Source: Bacillus sp. CH140a_4T (GTDB taxonomy: Bacteria > Bacillota > Bacilli > Bacillales > Bacillaceae_G). Taken from it: a DNA stretch of 64,000 bases. Made by a program: the position numbers and the translations under genes. Under the pieces are notes generated by a model, which searched no databases, was not told where the DNA came from, and saw only the letters and a program-made list of their open reading frames with translations. The DNA is taken from the NCBI RefSeq assembly GCF_008923725.1, contig NZ_WBPF01000005.1:1000951-1064950 (forward strand), given 5' to 3'. How positions within the stretch are numbered: position 1 is the stretch's first letter; every line of letters begins with the position of its first letter. Below are positions 55,477 through 64,000 of this stretch, piece by piece.

Positions 55477-56811
55477 TTAGTATAGAGACATATATTGATC
55501 GCGTTCCCATTGGTGAACTTGCGTACGGAAGATGTCCCACTCAATCTCTTTCGCTTCGATGAAGTGCTCAAGTAAATGGTCACCTAGTGCACCACATACT
55601 ACTTCATTCGTTTGCAATGTAATTAATGCTTGCGCTAATGTTGCTGGTAAGTCAACGATGCCTGCTTCTTCGCGCTCTTCTTTTGTCATTACATAGATGT
55701 TACGGTCTACTGCAGCTGGTGGAGTTAATTTGTTTTTAATTCCATCAAGACCTGCTGCTAATAATGTAGCCATTACTAAATATGGGTTTGCAGCTGGGTC
55801 AACACTACGTACTTCTACGCGTGTACTAATACCACGAGATGCAGGGATACGTACTAATGGGCTACGGTTTTGTGCAGACCATGCTACGTAACAAGGTGCT
55901 TCGTATCCAGGTACTAAACGCTTGTAAGAGTTTACAGTTGGGTTTGCTACCGCTGTAAATGCTGGTGCGTGTTTTAAAATACCTGCGATGAAGTGACGAG
56001 CATCATCACTTAATTGTAAATCACCGTTTTGATCGAAGAATACATTCTCACCATTTTTGAATAGCGATAAATTACAGTGCATACCTGAACCGTTCACACC
56101 GTATAATGGTTTTGGCATAAATGTTGCGTGTAAACCGTGTTTACGAGCAATTGTTTTTACAACAAGTTTGAATGTTTGAATGTCATCACATGAGCGAATT
56201 GCATTTGCATATTTAAAGTCAATTTCGTGTTGTCCTGGAGCAACCTCATGGTGAGACGCTTCAATTTCAAAGCCCATTTCTTCAAGTTCAAGAACGATAT
56301 CACGACGACAGTTTTCCCCTAGATCCATCGGCGCAAGGTCGAAGTATCCACCGTTATCGTTTAATTCTAATGTTGGATTTCCTTTTTCATCTACTTTAAA
56401 TAGGAAGAATTCTGGCTCTGGTCCAAGATTGAAATCTGAGAATCCTAATGCTTCCATTTCTTTTAATACACGCTTCAAGTTGTTACGTGGATCGCCATCA
56501 AATGGAGTGCCATCTGCATTGTAAATATCACAGATTAATCGAGCTACTTTTCCTTTTTCAGCTGTCCAAGGGAAAATTACCCAAGTATCTAAATCCGGAA
56601 ATAAGTACATATCAGATTCTTCAATACGTACGAAACCTTCAATAGAAGATCCATCAAACATCATTTTGTTATCAAGAGCTTTTGTTAATTGGCTCACTGG
56701 AATTTCTACGTTTTTAATTACTCCTAAAAGGTCCGTAAATTGTAAGCGGATATACTTTACATTCTCTTCTTTCGCCAAACGGAAAATATCTTCTCTTGTG
56801 TACCTAGCCAT
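55477..56811 (-). CDS. glnA: Glutamine synthetase, type I
   Basis: 444 residues, the length of Bacillus GSI-alpha. '[20 protein letters not shown]' at the start; '[10 protein letters not shown]' near residue 50; 'GPEPEFFLF' (metal Glu); '[12 protein letters not shown]'; '[14 protein letters not shown]'; '[13 protein letters not shown]'; and '[10 protein letters not shown]'-type segment '[20 protein letters not shown]' complete the active site. It makes glutamine from glutamate, ammonia and ATP and, when feedback-inhibited, controls GlnR and TnrA. GGAGGAA precedes ATG 56811. Second gene of glnRA. Confidence 0.96.
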   Translation of the reverse strand: MARYTREDIFRLAKEENVKYIRLQFTDLLGVIKNVEIPVSQLTKALDNKMMFDGSSIEGFVRIEESDMYLFPDLDTWVIFPWTAEKGKVARLICDIYNADGTPFDGDPRNNLKRVLKEMEALGFSDFNLGPEPEFFLFKVDEKGNPTLELNDNGGYFDLAPMDLGENCRRDIVLELEEMGFEIEASHHEVAPGQHEIDFKYANAIRSCDDIQTFKLVVKTIARKHGLHATFMPKPLYGVNGSGMHCNLSLFKNGENVFFDQNGDLQLSDDARHFIAGILKHAPAFTAVANPTVNSYKRLVPGYEAPCYVAWSAQNRSPLVRIPASRGISTRVEVRSVDPAANPYLVMATLLAAGLDGIKNKLTPPAAVDRNIYVMTKEEREEAGIVDLPATLAQALITLQTNEVVCGALGDHLLEHFIEAKEIEWDIFRTQVHQWERDQYMSLY

Positions 56812-56859
56812 TATAAATTCCTCCTTAGTCCCTCTAAACACCTTCAGAATCAGTTATCT

Positions 56860-57249
56860 TTAGTGAAAAAACCTTGAAATGTCACCTTGTCGCAATGAAG
56901 TTCGATTAAATCTACCTGTATGTTGTAGTTCATCTCGAAGTATTTTGCGAAGCTCAGTTTTTGAAATTTCTTTCGTTTCTTCTTTTACTTTCACTGTTTC
57001 TGTTTGATTTACTTTCATTAGTAACACTTGTTTAATACCAGCCATATTCAAGCCTTGATCTAATAAATCTTTAATCTCTAACAACTTATCTACATCGTTA
57101 AATGAAAATAATCTACGATTCCCCTTTGTACGGGTTGGAGAAACAAGATTATGCTCTTCATAGTAGCGAATTTGACGTGCAGATAATTGTGTTAAATCCA
57201 TAACAATACCAATAGGAAACAGCGGGGCAGAACGTCTATCTTCTTTCAT
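56860..57249 (-). CDS. glnR: GlnR, MerR-family nitrogen repressor
   Basis: 129 residues. The MerR winged helix '[20 protein letters not shown]', '[20 protein letters not shown]' is followed by a dimer helix and the C-terminal tail sensed by feedback-inhibited glutamine synthetase ('[20 protein letters not shown]', then 'ISRFFH'). It represses glnRA under nitrogen excess; two GlnR boxes lie on its own promoter. 48 bases separate it from glnA. Confidence 0.96.
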   Translation of the reverse strand: MKEDRRSAPLFPIGIVMDLTQLSARQIRYYEEHNLVSPTRTKGNRRLFSFNDVDKLLEIKDLLDQGLNMAGIKQVLLMKVNQTETVKVKEETKEISKTELRKILRDELQHTGRFNRTSLRQGDISRFFH

Positions 57250-57283
57250 TGTTTCAGTTCCTCCTTCGCCTTAACTGCTTCTC

Positions 57284-57333
57284 ATTTTATACTATGTTAT
57301 GTTTAGTGTCAATAGATGTTAGCTTTTCTTACA
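57284..57333 (-). promoter_or_regulatory. glnR promoter with two GlnR/TnrA boxes
   Basis: Boxes TGTTAGCTTTTCTTACA (57317-57333, one mismatch to TGTNANATTTTNTNACA) and TGTTATGTTTAGTGTCA (57295-57311, weaker) lie 22 bases apart. The second covers -35 TTGACA (57312-57307); -10 TAAAAT is at 57289-57284 with 17-base spacing. Confidence 0.8.
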
Positions 57334-57424
57334 TGATTTTTTTATAATTTTTTTCATTCTTTTTTCTAATGAAATAAATCATTACTTTCACACGAAAAAA
57401 GCTGTCGAAATCGACAGCTCCCCC

Positions 57425-58696
57425 TTAAGAAATTGTTAATAATTCTTTTTCAATTAACGCATCAATTGCAGAACAAATCGCAATCTTCACATGTGAATAA
57501 GTTAACCCACCTTGCACGTAAGCAACATAAGGCGGACGAATTGGACCATCAGCTGACAATTCAATACTTGCACCTTGAATAAACGTTCCCGCAGCCATAA
57601 TTACATCATCTTCATATCCCGGCATATAGTTGGCATATGGAGTGAAGTGAGAATTAATCGGAGATGCATATTGAATCGCTTGGCAGAATGCAATCATACG
57701 ATCTTTATCATCAAATTGAACAGACTGAATTAAATCTGTTCTTGGTGCATTCCATGCTGGTGATGTATTCATTCCTAACTTCTCTAAAAATGCAGCTGTA
57801 AAAATCGCACCTTTTAGCGCTTGTCCCGCTACATGCGGCGCTAAGAAGAAACCTTGATACATTTCTTGCAGACTGTATAAAGATGCCCCTGCTTCCGCAC
57901 CGATTCCCGGAGATGTTAAACGATATGCACACGCTTCAACATACTGTTCTTTACCAACAATGTAACCACCAGTTTTAACAATTCCACCGCCAGGGTTCTT
58001 AATAAGCGAACCTGCCATTAGATCTGCACCAACATGACATGGCTCTTGCTCTTCAATAAACTCACCATAACAGTTATCTACAAACACAACAACATCCGGT
58101 TTAATTTCTTTAACGAATGCTATCATCTCTTTAATTTGAGAAATAGTAAACGACGGACGAGTAGCATAACCTTTTGAGCGCTGAATACCAATCATCTTCG
58201 TATTATTATGAATTGCAGCCGCAACAGCTCCAAAATCAACAAGCCCCTCTTCAGTAAGCGGAACTGCATTATAACCAATATTATATTCTTTAAATGAGCC
58301 TACACCTTTTCCGCGTACACCAACGATTTCTTCTAACGTATCATACGGCTTGCCAGTGATGTACAATAACTCATCTCCTGGACGTAAAATACCGAATAAA
58401 GCTGTAGAAATAGCATGAGTACCTGAAATAATTTGCGGACGAACAAGACCAGCTTCCGCTCCAAATACATCCGCGTACACTTTTTCTAACGTATCACGGC
58501 CAATATCATCATAACCGTAACCTGTCGTCGGAATAAAATGTGAATCGCTAATTTTATGTTTCCGAAAACTTTCTAATACACGAAACTGATTACTTTCAAT
58601 TACTTCATCCGCACGTTTATGTACTTCTGTAATCTGACTCTCTACTTCTTTTACGATTGGAGCAATTTTTTCTCCATTTCTCAAACGATCAAACAT
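57425..58696 (-). CDS. ynbB: YnbB, PLP-dependent methionine gamma-lyase-like / aluminium-resistance family protein
   Basis: 423 residues, fold-type I PLP enzyme: '[20 protein letters not shown]', '[20 protein letters not shown]', '[17 protein letters not shown]' (Asp to the PLP ring) and '[20 protein letters not shown]' (PLP lysine). Long-standing annotations call it aluminium resistance or Cys/Met metabolism; the true reaction is not established. It overlaps hflX by eight bases and precedes glnR, the B. subtilis order ynbA(hflX)-ynbB-glnR. Confidence 0.9.
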   Translation of the reverse strand: MFDRLRNGEKIAPIVKEVESQITEVHKRADEVIESNQFRVLESFRKHKISDSHFIPTTGYGYDDIGRDTLEKVYADVFGAEAGLVRPQIISGTHAISTALFGILRPGDELLYITGKPYDTLEEIVGVRGKGVGSFKEYNIGYNAVPLTEEGLVDFGAVAAAIHNNTKMIGIQRSKGYATRPSFTISQIKEMIAFVKEIKPDVVVFVDNCYGEFIEEQEPCHVGADLMAGSLIKNPGGGIVKTGGYIVGKEQYVEACAYRLTSPGIGAEAGASLYSLQEMYQGFFLAPHVAGQALKGAIFTAAFLEKLGMNTSPAWNAPRTDLIQSVQFDDKDRMIAFCQAIQYASPINSHFTPYANYMPGYEDDVIMAAGTFIQGASIELSADGPIRPPYVAYVQGGLTYSHVKIAICSAIDALIEKELLTIS

Positions 58697-59963
58697 TTTT
58701 ATTTTCTCCTTCTTCCACTAAAAATCTCTTTAATTGCACATTAAGCGATGAATGAGCAAAAATATACCCTACGCAATCATATACAAATTTACCTTCCAAA
58801 AACTCCATCTTTGTTAATAGCGTTTCCGTCTTTAATAGCGTTAACAACTTACCTTCACTCGGTGGAATTTCCACTTGATAACGATTCATTTCTTCCTTCA
58901 TTTTCGTTTCTATCGCTTCTTTTATATGTAATAAATCACTTTGTTCAAAAGCACTAGTCATTAAGAAGTCACTTTTCGGAAACGGAATAAAGTTTTGATG
59001 TAATTCATCTTTTTTATTATATAACGTAATAATAGGAATATGATTAATTTCAAGTTCTGACAATAATTGTTTGACTGTTTTCTCATGCCCTACATAATTA
59101 GGATCTGCCGAATCAACTACATGTAAAATAACATCCGCTTCACCAGCTTCTTCTAATGTCGAACGAAAAGCAGCAATTAATGACGTCGGTAAATCTTGTA
59201 TAAAACCAACCGTATCAGTTAGTAATACTGTATAACCAGTAGGTAACGGCATCTTCCTTGTCGTCGGGTCTAGCGTTGCAAACAACAAGTTTTCTTCAAA
59301 CGTATCAGCTTCCGTTAATCTATTAAACAGTGTTGATTTCCCCGCATTCGTATATCCTATTAATGAAACTTGAAATACTTTATTATCTTTTCTTCTCTCA
59401 CGATATCTTTTTCGGTGTTCCACAACAACTGCAAGTTGTTTCTTTATTTCATCAATCCGCGATCGAATATGACGGCGATCCGTCTCAAGTTTCGTCTCAC
59501 CCGGCCCTCTCGTTCCAATACCACCACCAAGACGTGATAAAGACAATCCTTGCCCCATAAGACGCGGCATTGTATATTGCAACTGAGCTAATTCTACTTG
59601 AAGCTTACCTTCCCTCGACTTCGCACGTTGCGCAAAAATATCTAATATTAGTTGCGTTCGATCAATTACCCTCGCATCTAAGACTGAGGATAAATTCCGA
59701 ATTTGACTCGGCGTTAATTCGTTATTAAATACGATAACATCCGGTTCTAATTCTTCTGTTAACATTGCAAGCTCTTCTAATTTACCTTTACCTATATAAG
59801 TCGCCGGATGGAACTTCGGTCGTTTTTGCGTTGTAGACACTAACAATTCTGCACGTGCAGTCTTCGCTAGCGATGCCAGCTCTTTCATGGAATGCATAAA
59901 CTTTTCATCATCTTCTTGCGGCAATTGACAGCCCACTAATATGACTTTTTCTTTTTCTTCCAT
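58689..59963 (-). CDS. hflX: HflX, ribosome-associated GTPase
   Basis: About 424 residues. An N-terminal HflX domain ('[19 protein letters not shown]', '[20 protein letters not shown]', '[20 protein letters not shown]') is followed by a G domain with '[15 protein letters not shown]', 'DPTTRK', '[10 protein letters not shown]' and 'NKKDEL'. It splits stalled or stressed ribosomes. Start ATG 59963 assumed; TTG 59966 is adjacent. Confidence 0.94.
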   Translation of the reverse strand: MEEKEKVILVGCQLPQEDDEKFMHSMKELASLAKTARAELLVSTTQKRPKFHPATYIGKGKLEELAMLTEELEPDVIVFNNELTPSQIRNLSSVLDARVIDRTQLILDIFAQRAKSREGKLQVELAQLQYTMPRLMGQGLSLSRLGGGIGTRGPGETKLETDRRHIRSRIDEIKKQLAVVVEHRKRYRERRKDNKVFQVSLIGYTNAGKSTLFNRLTEADTFEENLLFATLDPTTRKMPLPTGYTVLLTDTVGFIQDLPTSLIAAFRSTLEEAGEADVILHVVDSADPNYVGHEKTVKQLLSELEINHIPIITLYNKKDELHQNFIPFPKSDFLMTSAFEQSDLLHIKEAIETKMKEEMNRYQVEIPPSEGKLLTLLKTETLLTKMEFLEGKFVYDCVGYIFAHSSLNVQLKRFLVEEGENKNV

Positions 59964-60055
59964 CAAATATGTTCACTCATCCTTTTCGAAATTTAAACCT
60001 TCTAATATAATAGCAGAGGAAGCACATTTCATCTAGTTAGCGGGGGAGAAAATTC

Positions 60056-60679
60056 ATGGCATGGGAGATTTTTAGCATCATAGGCACAATTGCTTTCGCA
60101 CTAAGCGGAGCCATTGTTGCAATGGAAGAGGATTATGATATTTTCGGAGTGTATATTTTAGGAATGGCAACCGCATTTGGGGGAGGTGCCCTTCGTAATT
60201 TATTAATCGGTTATCCGATCGTCGCGTTTTGGCAACAAGACATGTTATTCCAAATCGCACTTTTATCAATGACGATCATTTTTCTTTTTCCAAATAAATT
60301 AATTAAACACTGGAAAAGGTGGGAAAACATCACTGATGCTATCGGTTTATCAGCATTTGCCGTACAAGGGGCATTGTACGCTCAGAAATTAAATTTACCA
60401 ATTAGCGCTACAATCGTAGCAGCCGTTTTAACTGGCATTGGCGGCGGTATTATCCGCGATCTTTTAGCCCGTAGAAAACCTCTTGTTCTTCGAGCTGATG
60501 TATATGCTTTTTGGACGATTCTAGCAGGTTTCTTAATCGGTGCTCAAATTATTGTTAGCGATTGGGCTTTATACACCTTATTCATTTTAATTGTTTGCTT
60601 CCGCATGATTTCTATTCATTACAAATGGCATTTACCGCATAGACGCATCGACACAAACGAACGTTCAATGCATAAATAG
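60056..60679 (+). CDS. TRIC cation channel family protein (UPF0126, YicG/YvgT-like)
   Basis: 207 residues with seven membrane helices in a duplicated pattern. The two 'GGGALRNLLIG' and 'GGGIIRDLLARRKPLVLR' motifs are diagnostic of the prokaryotic TRIC family, monovalent-cation channels of trimeric build. A GGGGGAG ribosome site precedes the ATG. Divergent from hflX, ends in a strong terminator. Confidence 0.92.
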   Translation: MAWEIFSIIGTIAFALSGAIVAMEEDYDIFGVYILGMATAFGGGALRNLLIGYPIVAFWQQDMLFQIALLSMTIIFLFPNKLIKHWKRWENITDAIGLSAFAVQGALYAQKLNLPISATIVAAVLTGIGGGIIRDLLARRKPLVLRADVYAFWTILAGFLIGAQIIVSDWALYTLFILIVCFRMISIHYKWHLPHRRIDTNERSMHK

Positions 60680-60685
60680 CAATCC

Positions 60686-60712
60686 AACCTCTTTACAAAT
60701 CGTAAAGAGGTT
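60686..60712 (+). terminator. Terminator of the TRIC gene
   Basis: Perfect 11-base arms (aacctctttac / gtaaagaggtt), loop of 5, then a T-run. Confidence 0.85.
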
Positions 60713-60778
60713 TTTCTTTTCTAACGAGTTTTTCTTTACATAATGTTTATACTAATCCTCAAAGCGAGGTGAATACAA

Positions 60779-60916
60779 ATGACAAACCATGTTAATAAAG
60801 GTGCTCAAAAAAGCTCAGTAGGTCAAATTGGACACGATCCTAATTCTGCACACGAAAAAAGCGCTAAAATGGAACGATTCCATAAATCTTATCAAGAAAA
60901 AGCAAAAAAAGAGTAA
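60779..60916 (+). CDS. Small hydrophilic protein, 45 residues
   Basis: ATG 60779 follows GCGAGGTG by 8 bases; the stop is at 60914-60916. The product opens MTNHVNKGAQKSSVGQIGHD and ends KSYQEKAKKE: no hydrophobic segment, rich in Lys, His, Gln and Ser, in the style of small spore or coat-associated proteins. I cannot name the family. It lies convergent to spoVK and shares its terminator, which fits, but does not prove, a sporulation role. Confidence 0.65.
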   Translation: MTNHVNKGAQKSSVGQIGHDPNSAHEKSAKMERFHKSYQEKAKKE

Positions 60917-60935
60917 CAGCACTTATACAAAAAAC

Positions 60936-60963
60936 AGACGCACAGTTTACGTACTGTGCGTCT
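60936..60963. terminator. Bidirectional terminator between the 45-residue gene and spoVK
   Basis: Eleven-base perfect arms (agacgcacagt / actgtgcgtct, loop of 6). It overlaps the last codons of spoVK. Confidence 0.7.
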
Positions 60964-61903
60964 CCTCTTCAAGCATCAAATCAATACTTGATATCCCAAT
61001 TAAATCATATTTATCATACGTATCCTCTTGCAACAGCCGCATAGCCTGTGTACGAATTGATTTTTCAACAATATTCCGTACATATCTACCATTACTAAAC
61101 GATGTAATTTGCGACGAGTACTTTACAGCATGTAAATGATCTCTAAATTTCCATTCAGCCTCTTTCGATAACTGGTATTCACGTTCTTCATACATCCTCT
61201 TCCCTATTTCTAACAGCTGATTTACTGAGTAATCCGCAAACTCAATTATAAATGGAAAACGGGATTGCAGACCTGGATTTAATGAAAGAAAGTGATTCAT
61301 CTCTCTTGAATAGCCAGCTAAAATCAATACAAAACCGTGTTGTTTATCTTCCATATGTTTTACAAGCGTATCAATTGCTTCTTTTCCAAAATCTTTTTCT
61401 CCCCCTCGGGCTAATGAATAAGCCTCATCAATAAACAAAATTCCCCCCATTGCTTTTTTTATTAAATCTCTTGTCTTTTGAGCTGTATGACCGATGTACT
61501 CTCCTACAAGATCCGCACGTTCAGCTTCAACTAAGTGCCCTTTTGATAGAATATTCATCTCAAATAACAATTTCCCTATCATTCTAGCAACAGTTGTCTT
61601 CCCTGTACCTGGATTCCCTTTAAACAACATATGGAGTACTTGCTTCTCAGACTTCAACCCTATTTCTTGTCTTTTTTTATTTACATAAATCCAAGCATAT
61701 ATTTCTTTTATTATCTTTTTTATATCATCCATCCCAACGAGCTTTCCCATCTCTTCTTCAATTCTTTGCAACATCTCATGTTTCGTAGTAGTTTCACTTG
61801 AAATTACTGTTTTATTTTCTGCGGCCGGTAAAGAAATTTTCTTTCGATGATTTAAAACAATGTTAATTTGATTATTATTTTTCTTTCGCATCGATTGTTC
61901 CAT
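60947..61903 (-). CDS. spoVK: SpoVK, stage V sporulation AAA+ ATPase
   Basis: 318 residues, CbxX/CfqX-type AAA+: 'LVGMDDIKKIIKEIYAWIYV', Walker A 'KGNPGTGKTTVARMIGKLL', Walker B 'GGILFIDEAYSLARGGEKDF', sensor 'VLILAGYSREM' and arginine finger region 'NPGLQSRFPFIIEF'. SpoVK acts in the mother cell in spore cortex/coat maturation; its substrate is unknown. GAGGTGA precedes the ATG at 61903. Same neighbourhood as in B. subtilis (spoVK-ynbA-ynbB-glnR). Confidence 0.93.
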   Translation of the reverse strand: MEQSMRKKNNNQINIVLNHRKKISLPAAENKTVISSETTTKHEMLQRIEEEMGKLVGMDDIKKIIKEIYAWIYVNKKRQEIGLKSEKQVLHMLFKGNPGTGKTTVARMIGKLLFEMNILSKGHLVEAERADLVGEYIGHTAQKTRDLIKKAMGGILFIDEAYSLARGGEKDFGKEAIDTLVKHMEDKQHGFVLILAGYSREMNHFLSLNPGLQSRFPFIIEFADYSVNQLLEIGKRMYEEREYQLSKEAEWKFRDHLHAVKYSSQITSFSNGRYVRNIVEKSIRTQAMRLLQEDTYDKYDLIGISSIDLMLEEETHST

Positions 61904-62016
61904 ACAATCACCTCATTTTATCCACTCACCAAATATTATTATTCTTGCCTCCCTTGCAAATGACTATTTTCAGAAAAGTTTGCTATAATATAAGAAATAA
62001 TGAAGGTGGTGGGACT

Positions 62017-62976
62017 ATGGAGACAACGGAATTCCATGATACAATACAAGCCTTTTCTATTTTTTTATTGAATAAAGGCCGAAAACCTTCAACCATTAAA
62101 CGTTATGTTTATGATATTGAAGATTTCGGACATTGGTTAGAAAAAAACAAAAAGCTCCCTTCCAGTAATATATGGGCTACACTTTGTACAAAAGACTACG
62201 AAGATTACTTTTCCGACTTAAAAAAGAATCGACATTACTCAGAGAAAACGATGCACCGTGTATTTATTGTATTAAATAGAATGCATCACTTTCTAAACAT
62301 CCCTAATCCATTAAAGAACATGGAAATTTCTATTCAACCAGACCGTACACTTCGCAATGAAGATTTCATTTCATCTGATGAAGAAAAAAGATTAAAGCAT
62401 ATAGTCACTTCATTAGAAGGACTTTCAGAAAAGCAACGTCCTGTACGCCCTTTATTGATGGATCGTAATATCGCTATTATAAATTTACTAATCGACTATG
62501 GATTATCCTTACAGGAACTTACAGCATTAACTATGCATCACGTCCACTTTGAAACGAACACATTATCTATACCAGCAGGCGTAGAAAGAACAATTATATT
62601 AACTAACGATGACAAAAAACAACTTTATACTTATTACAAAAGCATTCCTGAACCCGTTCGCCCAAAATACCATAGTAACGATCCATTATTTATTGCGTTT
62701 GATTTTAATCGCGGAACATACAGATGGGTTTACGAAAATGATGCACCAAAAGGGTTAACAGAAATCGCTATCCAAAAAATGATTCGCCTTGAAGTATCTA
62801 GAGCTAATTTACGCAAAGGAATCTCAGGACAACACTTTCGTAACACCTATATTTTAAACTTAATAAAAAAAGAAACTCCAGAGTCAGAAATTATAAAACT
62901 AGCTGGGTTTAAATCAAAAATTTCACTAAAACGATATTATCAATACGCAGAAAATAGAAAAAACGCCTTATCATAA
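62017..62976 (+). CDS. Tyrosine-recombinase-fold protein with degenerate active site
   Basis: 319 residues from ATG 62017 (GAAGGTGG upstream). The N-terminal SAM-like core-binding domain ('TIQAFSIFLLNKGRKPSTIK') and catalytic-domain fold are clear, but key residues are lost: 'YGLSLQELTAL' stands where the family has T-G-L-R-I-S-E-L (Arg I to Ser), and 'GQHFRNTYI' replaces H-x-L-R-H (His to Gln, second His to Asn). The Tyr remains ('KRYYQYA'). Recombination activity is doubtful; a structural or DNA-binding role is more likely. Single gene, strong terminator after it. Confidence 0.82.
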   Translation: METTEFHDTIQAFSIFLLNKGRKPSTIKRYVYDIEDFGHWLEKNKKLPSSNIWATLCTKDYEDYFSDLKKNRHYSEKTMHRVFIVLNRMHHFLNIPNPLKNMEISIQPDRTLRNEDFISSDEEKRLKHIVTSLEGLSEKQRPVRPLLMDRNIAIINLLIDYGLSLQELTALTMHHVHFETNTLSIPAGVERTIILTNDDKKQLYTYYKSIPEPVRPKYHSNDPLFIAFDFNRGTYRWVYENDAPKGLTEIAIQKMIRLEVSRANLRKGISGQHFRNTYILNLIKKETPESEIIKLAGFKSKISLKRYYQYAENRKNALS

Positions 62977-62986
62977 GGCGTTTTTT
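62958..62986 (+). terminator. Terminator of the recombinase-like gene
   Basis: Fourteen-base perfect arms around a single base (aaaaaacgccttat / ataaggcgtttttt) overlap the stop; ideal T-run. Confidence 0.85.
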
Positions 62987-63043
62987 CTATTTTTTCTTTA
63001 AACAAACGATTTTACTATGACCATTTAACTAATTTTTGCATCT

Positions 63044-63070
63044 ACTATGATGAGTTTCGTTCATATCCTC
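63044..63070 (+). promoter_or_regulatory. Possible sigma-K promoter before the collagen-like gene
   Basis: AC (63044-63045), 17 bases, then CATATCCT (63063-63070) fits the sigma-K pattern AC-N16/17-CATAnnnT. The resulting leader would be only about 15 bases, which is short. Confidence 0.25.
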
Positions 63071-63090
63071 ATTAGAAAGGAGAGATTTAA

Positions 63091-64000
63091 TGTCTCATTA
63101 TAACGACAGTCAGAACAAATTCTCCAAACCATGCTTTCCAAGTAGCGCTGGACGAATCCCAAATACTCCATCAATCCCAGTTACTAAGGTACAACTTAGA
63201 ACATTCCGCGCAATCATTATTGATTTAACAAAAATAATCCCAAAACTTTTCGCAAATCCATCTCCCCAAAATATTGAAGATCTAATCGATACATTGAACC
63301 TACTAAGTAAATTTATTTGCTCACTAGACGCTACTTCCTCCCTGAAAGCACAAGGGTTAGCCATTATTAAAAACTTAATAACTATATTAAAAAATCCAAC
63401 TTTTGTAGCAAGCGCTGTATTTATCGAGCTTCAAAATCTAATTAATTATTTACTATACATTACAAAATTATTCCGAATCGACCCTTGCACACTTCAAGAG
63501 CTTCTTAAATTAATAGCAGCATTACAAACCGCTCTAGTTAATTCTGCTTCATTTATCCAAGGACCTACTGGACCTACTGGGCCAGCAGGTGCGACTGGGG
63601 CTACTGGACCTCAAGGTAACACAGGCGCTACTGGTGCTACCGGTGCTCAAGGACCTCAAGGTAACACAGGTGCTACTGGCGCTACTGGGCCTCAAGGCGT
63701 TCAAGGTAACACAGGTGCTACTGGCGCTACTGGGCCTCAGGGCGTTCAAGGTAACACGGGTGCTACTGGTGCTACTGGTGCTCAAGGTAACACAGGCGCG
63801 ACTGGTGCTACTGGTGCTCAAGGTGCTACCGGTGCTCAAGGACCTCAAGGTAACACGGGCGCGACTGGTGCTACTGGTGCTACCGGTGCTCAAGGTAACA
63901 CGGGCGCGACTGGTGCTCAAGGACCTCAAGGTAACACAGGCGCTACTGGTGCTCAAGGACCTCAAGGTAACACTGGCGCTACTGGTGCTCAAGGACCTCA
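63091..64000 (+). CDS. Collagen-like repeat protein, exosporium/BclA-like (partial at window end)
   Basis: ATG 63091 follows AAAGGAG; the frame is open to the window end (about 303 codons). Residues 1-155 form a helical 'preface' domain ('[20 protein letters not shown]', '[20 protein letters not shown]', '[20 protein letters not shown]') known to precede collagen repeats in cereus-group proteins. From about 157 on are G-x-x triplets, mainly [15 protein letters not shown]. Such proteins form the hair-like nap or other surface fibres of spores. The BclA-type exosporium leader is not evident. The repeat number is likely strain-variable. Confidence 0.88.
63560..64000 (+). repeat. Collagen-like triplet repeat DNA
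   Basis: Tandem 9- to 18-base units built on GGT-GCT-ACT / GGT-GCT-CAA / GGA-CCT-CAA / GGT-AAC-ACA run to the window edge. They encode G-x-T and G-x-Q triplets. Units are near-identical in DNA, so slippage and length change are expected. Confidence 0.9.

Noticed and set aside
62017-62976. Integrase marking a prophage or island end
   Set aside because: The active site is degenerate, no att-like repeat or tRNA is visible, and its neighbours are core sporulation genes.
63549-63992. Long minus-strand open frame rich in Ser/Thr opposite the collagen repeats
   Set aside because: It is the mirror of the G-x-x triplet repeat. Repeat DNA keeps several frames open; there is no ribosome site, and the plus-strand frame has start, ribosome site and a known domain.
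63560-64000. Possible CRISPR array
   Set aside because: The repeats are contiguous coding triplets with no unique spacers of constant length.

Overview
The window looks like Bacillus cereus group chromosome. It is AT-rich, with AGGAGG-type ribosome sites. Gene order around lexA-yneB-ynzC, tkt-sirA-yneF and glnR-glnA-ynbB-hflX-spoVK is that of Bacillus. An SLH-domain amidase (S-layer type) and a long collagen-like exosporium-type gene at the right edge narrow it to the cereus group. No rRNA, tRNA, CRISPR array or insertion sequence was seen.

Left part (1-25000), mostly core genome: an ABC transporter fragment; a lipoprotein; cidR divergent from cidAB (holin-like pair); a Nudix hydrolase; an SLH-anchored amidase with an unusual hairpin between its Shine-Dalgarno and start; a NERD protein; the YheI/YheH heterodimeric exporter; yneF-sirA-tkt; a phosphonate-type ABC transporter (phnDCEE) divergent from a cytoplasmic 5'-nucleotidase-family gene, with a PhoP-box-like triplet between them; ynzC-yneB divergent from lexA across a LexA box, without the usual yneA; and a padR-DUF1700-DUF4097 operon.

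Accessory block (25000-55300), all on the minus strand, lying between the lexA/padR block and glnA. It has two units. (1) A complete lasso-peptide cluster of the phosphorylated, paeninodin-like type: cyclase C, a 41-residue precursor A (30000-30125), HPr-kinase-like tailoring kinase K, RRE protein B1, leader protease B2, a nucleotidyltransferase and an ABC exporter. (2) A roughly 23-kb exopolysaccharide operon: Wzz-type modulator, atypical BY-kinase, EpsC-type 4,6-dehydratase, nine predicted glycosyltransferases, EpsG-type polymerase, Wzx flippase, a phage tail-spike-like beta-helix protein, and EpsL/EpsM/EpsN homologues that with the dehydratase complete a bacillosamine-type initiating pathway. 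The operon starts at a good sigma-A promoter whose spacer holds a SinR-like inverted repeat. Between its second and third genes is a structured leader, best read as an EAR (epsC) processive-antitermination RNA, and further down is a 27-bp perfect terminator palindrome that EAR would be expected to read through.

Right part (55400-64000), core genome again: glnRA with two GlnR boxes on the promoter, ynbB, hflX, a TRIC-family channel, a 45-residue hypothetical gene, spoVK, a tyrosine-recombinase-fold protein that has lost catalytic residues, and the start of a collagen-like protein that runs off the window.
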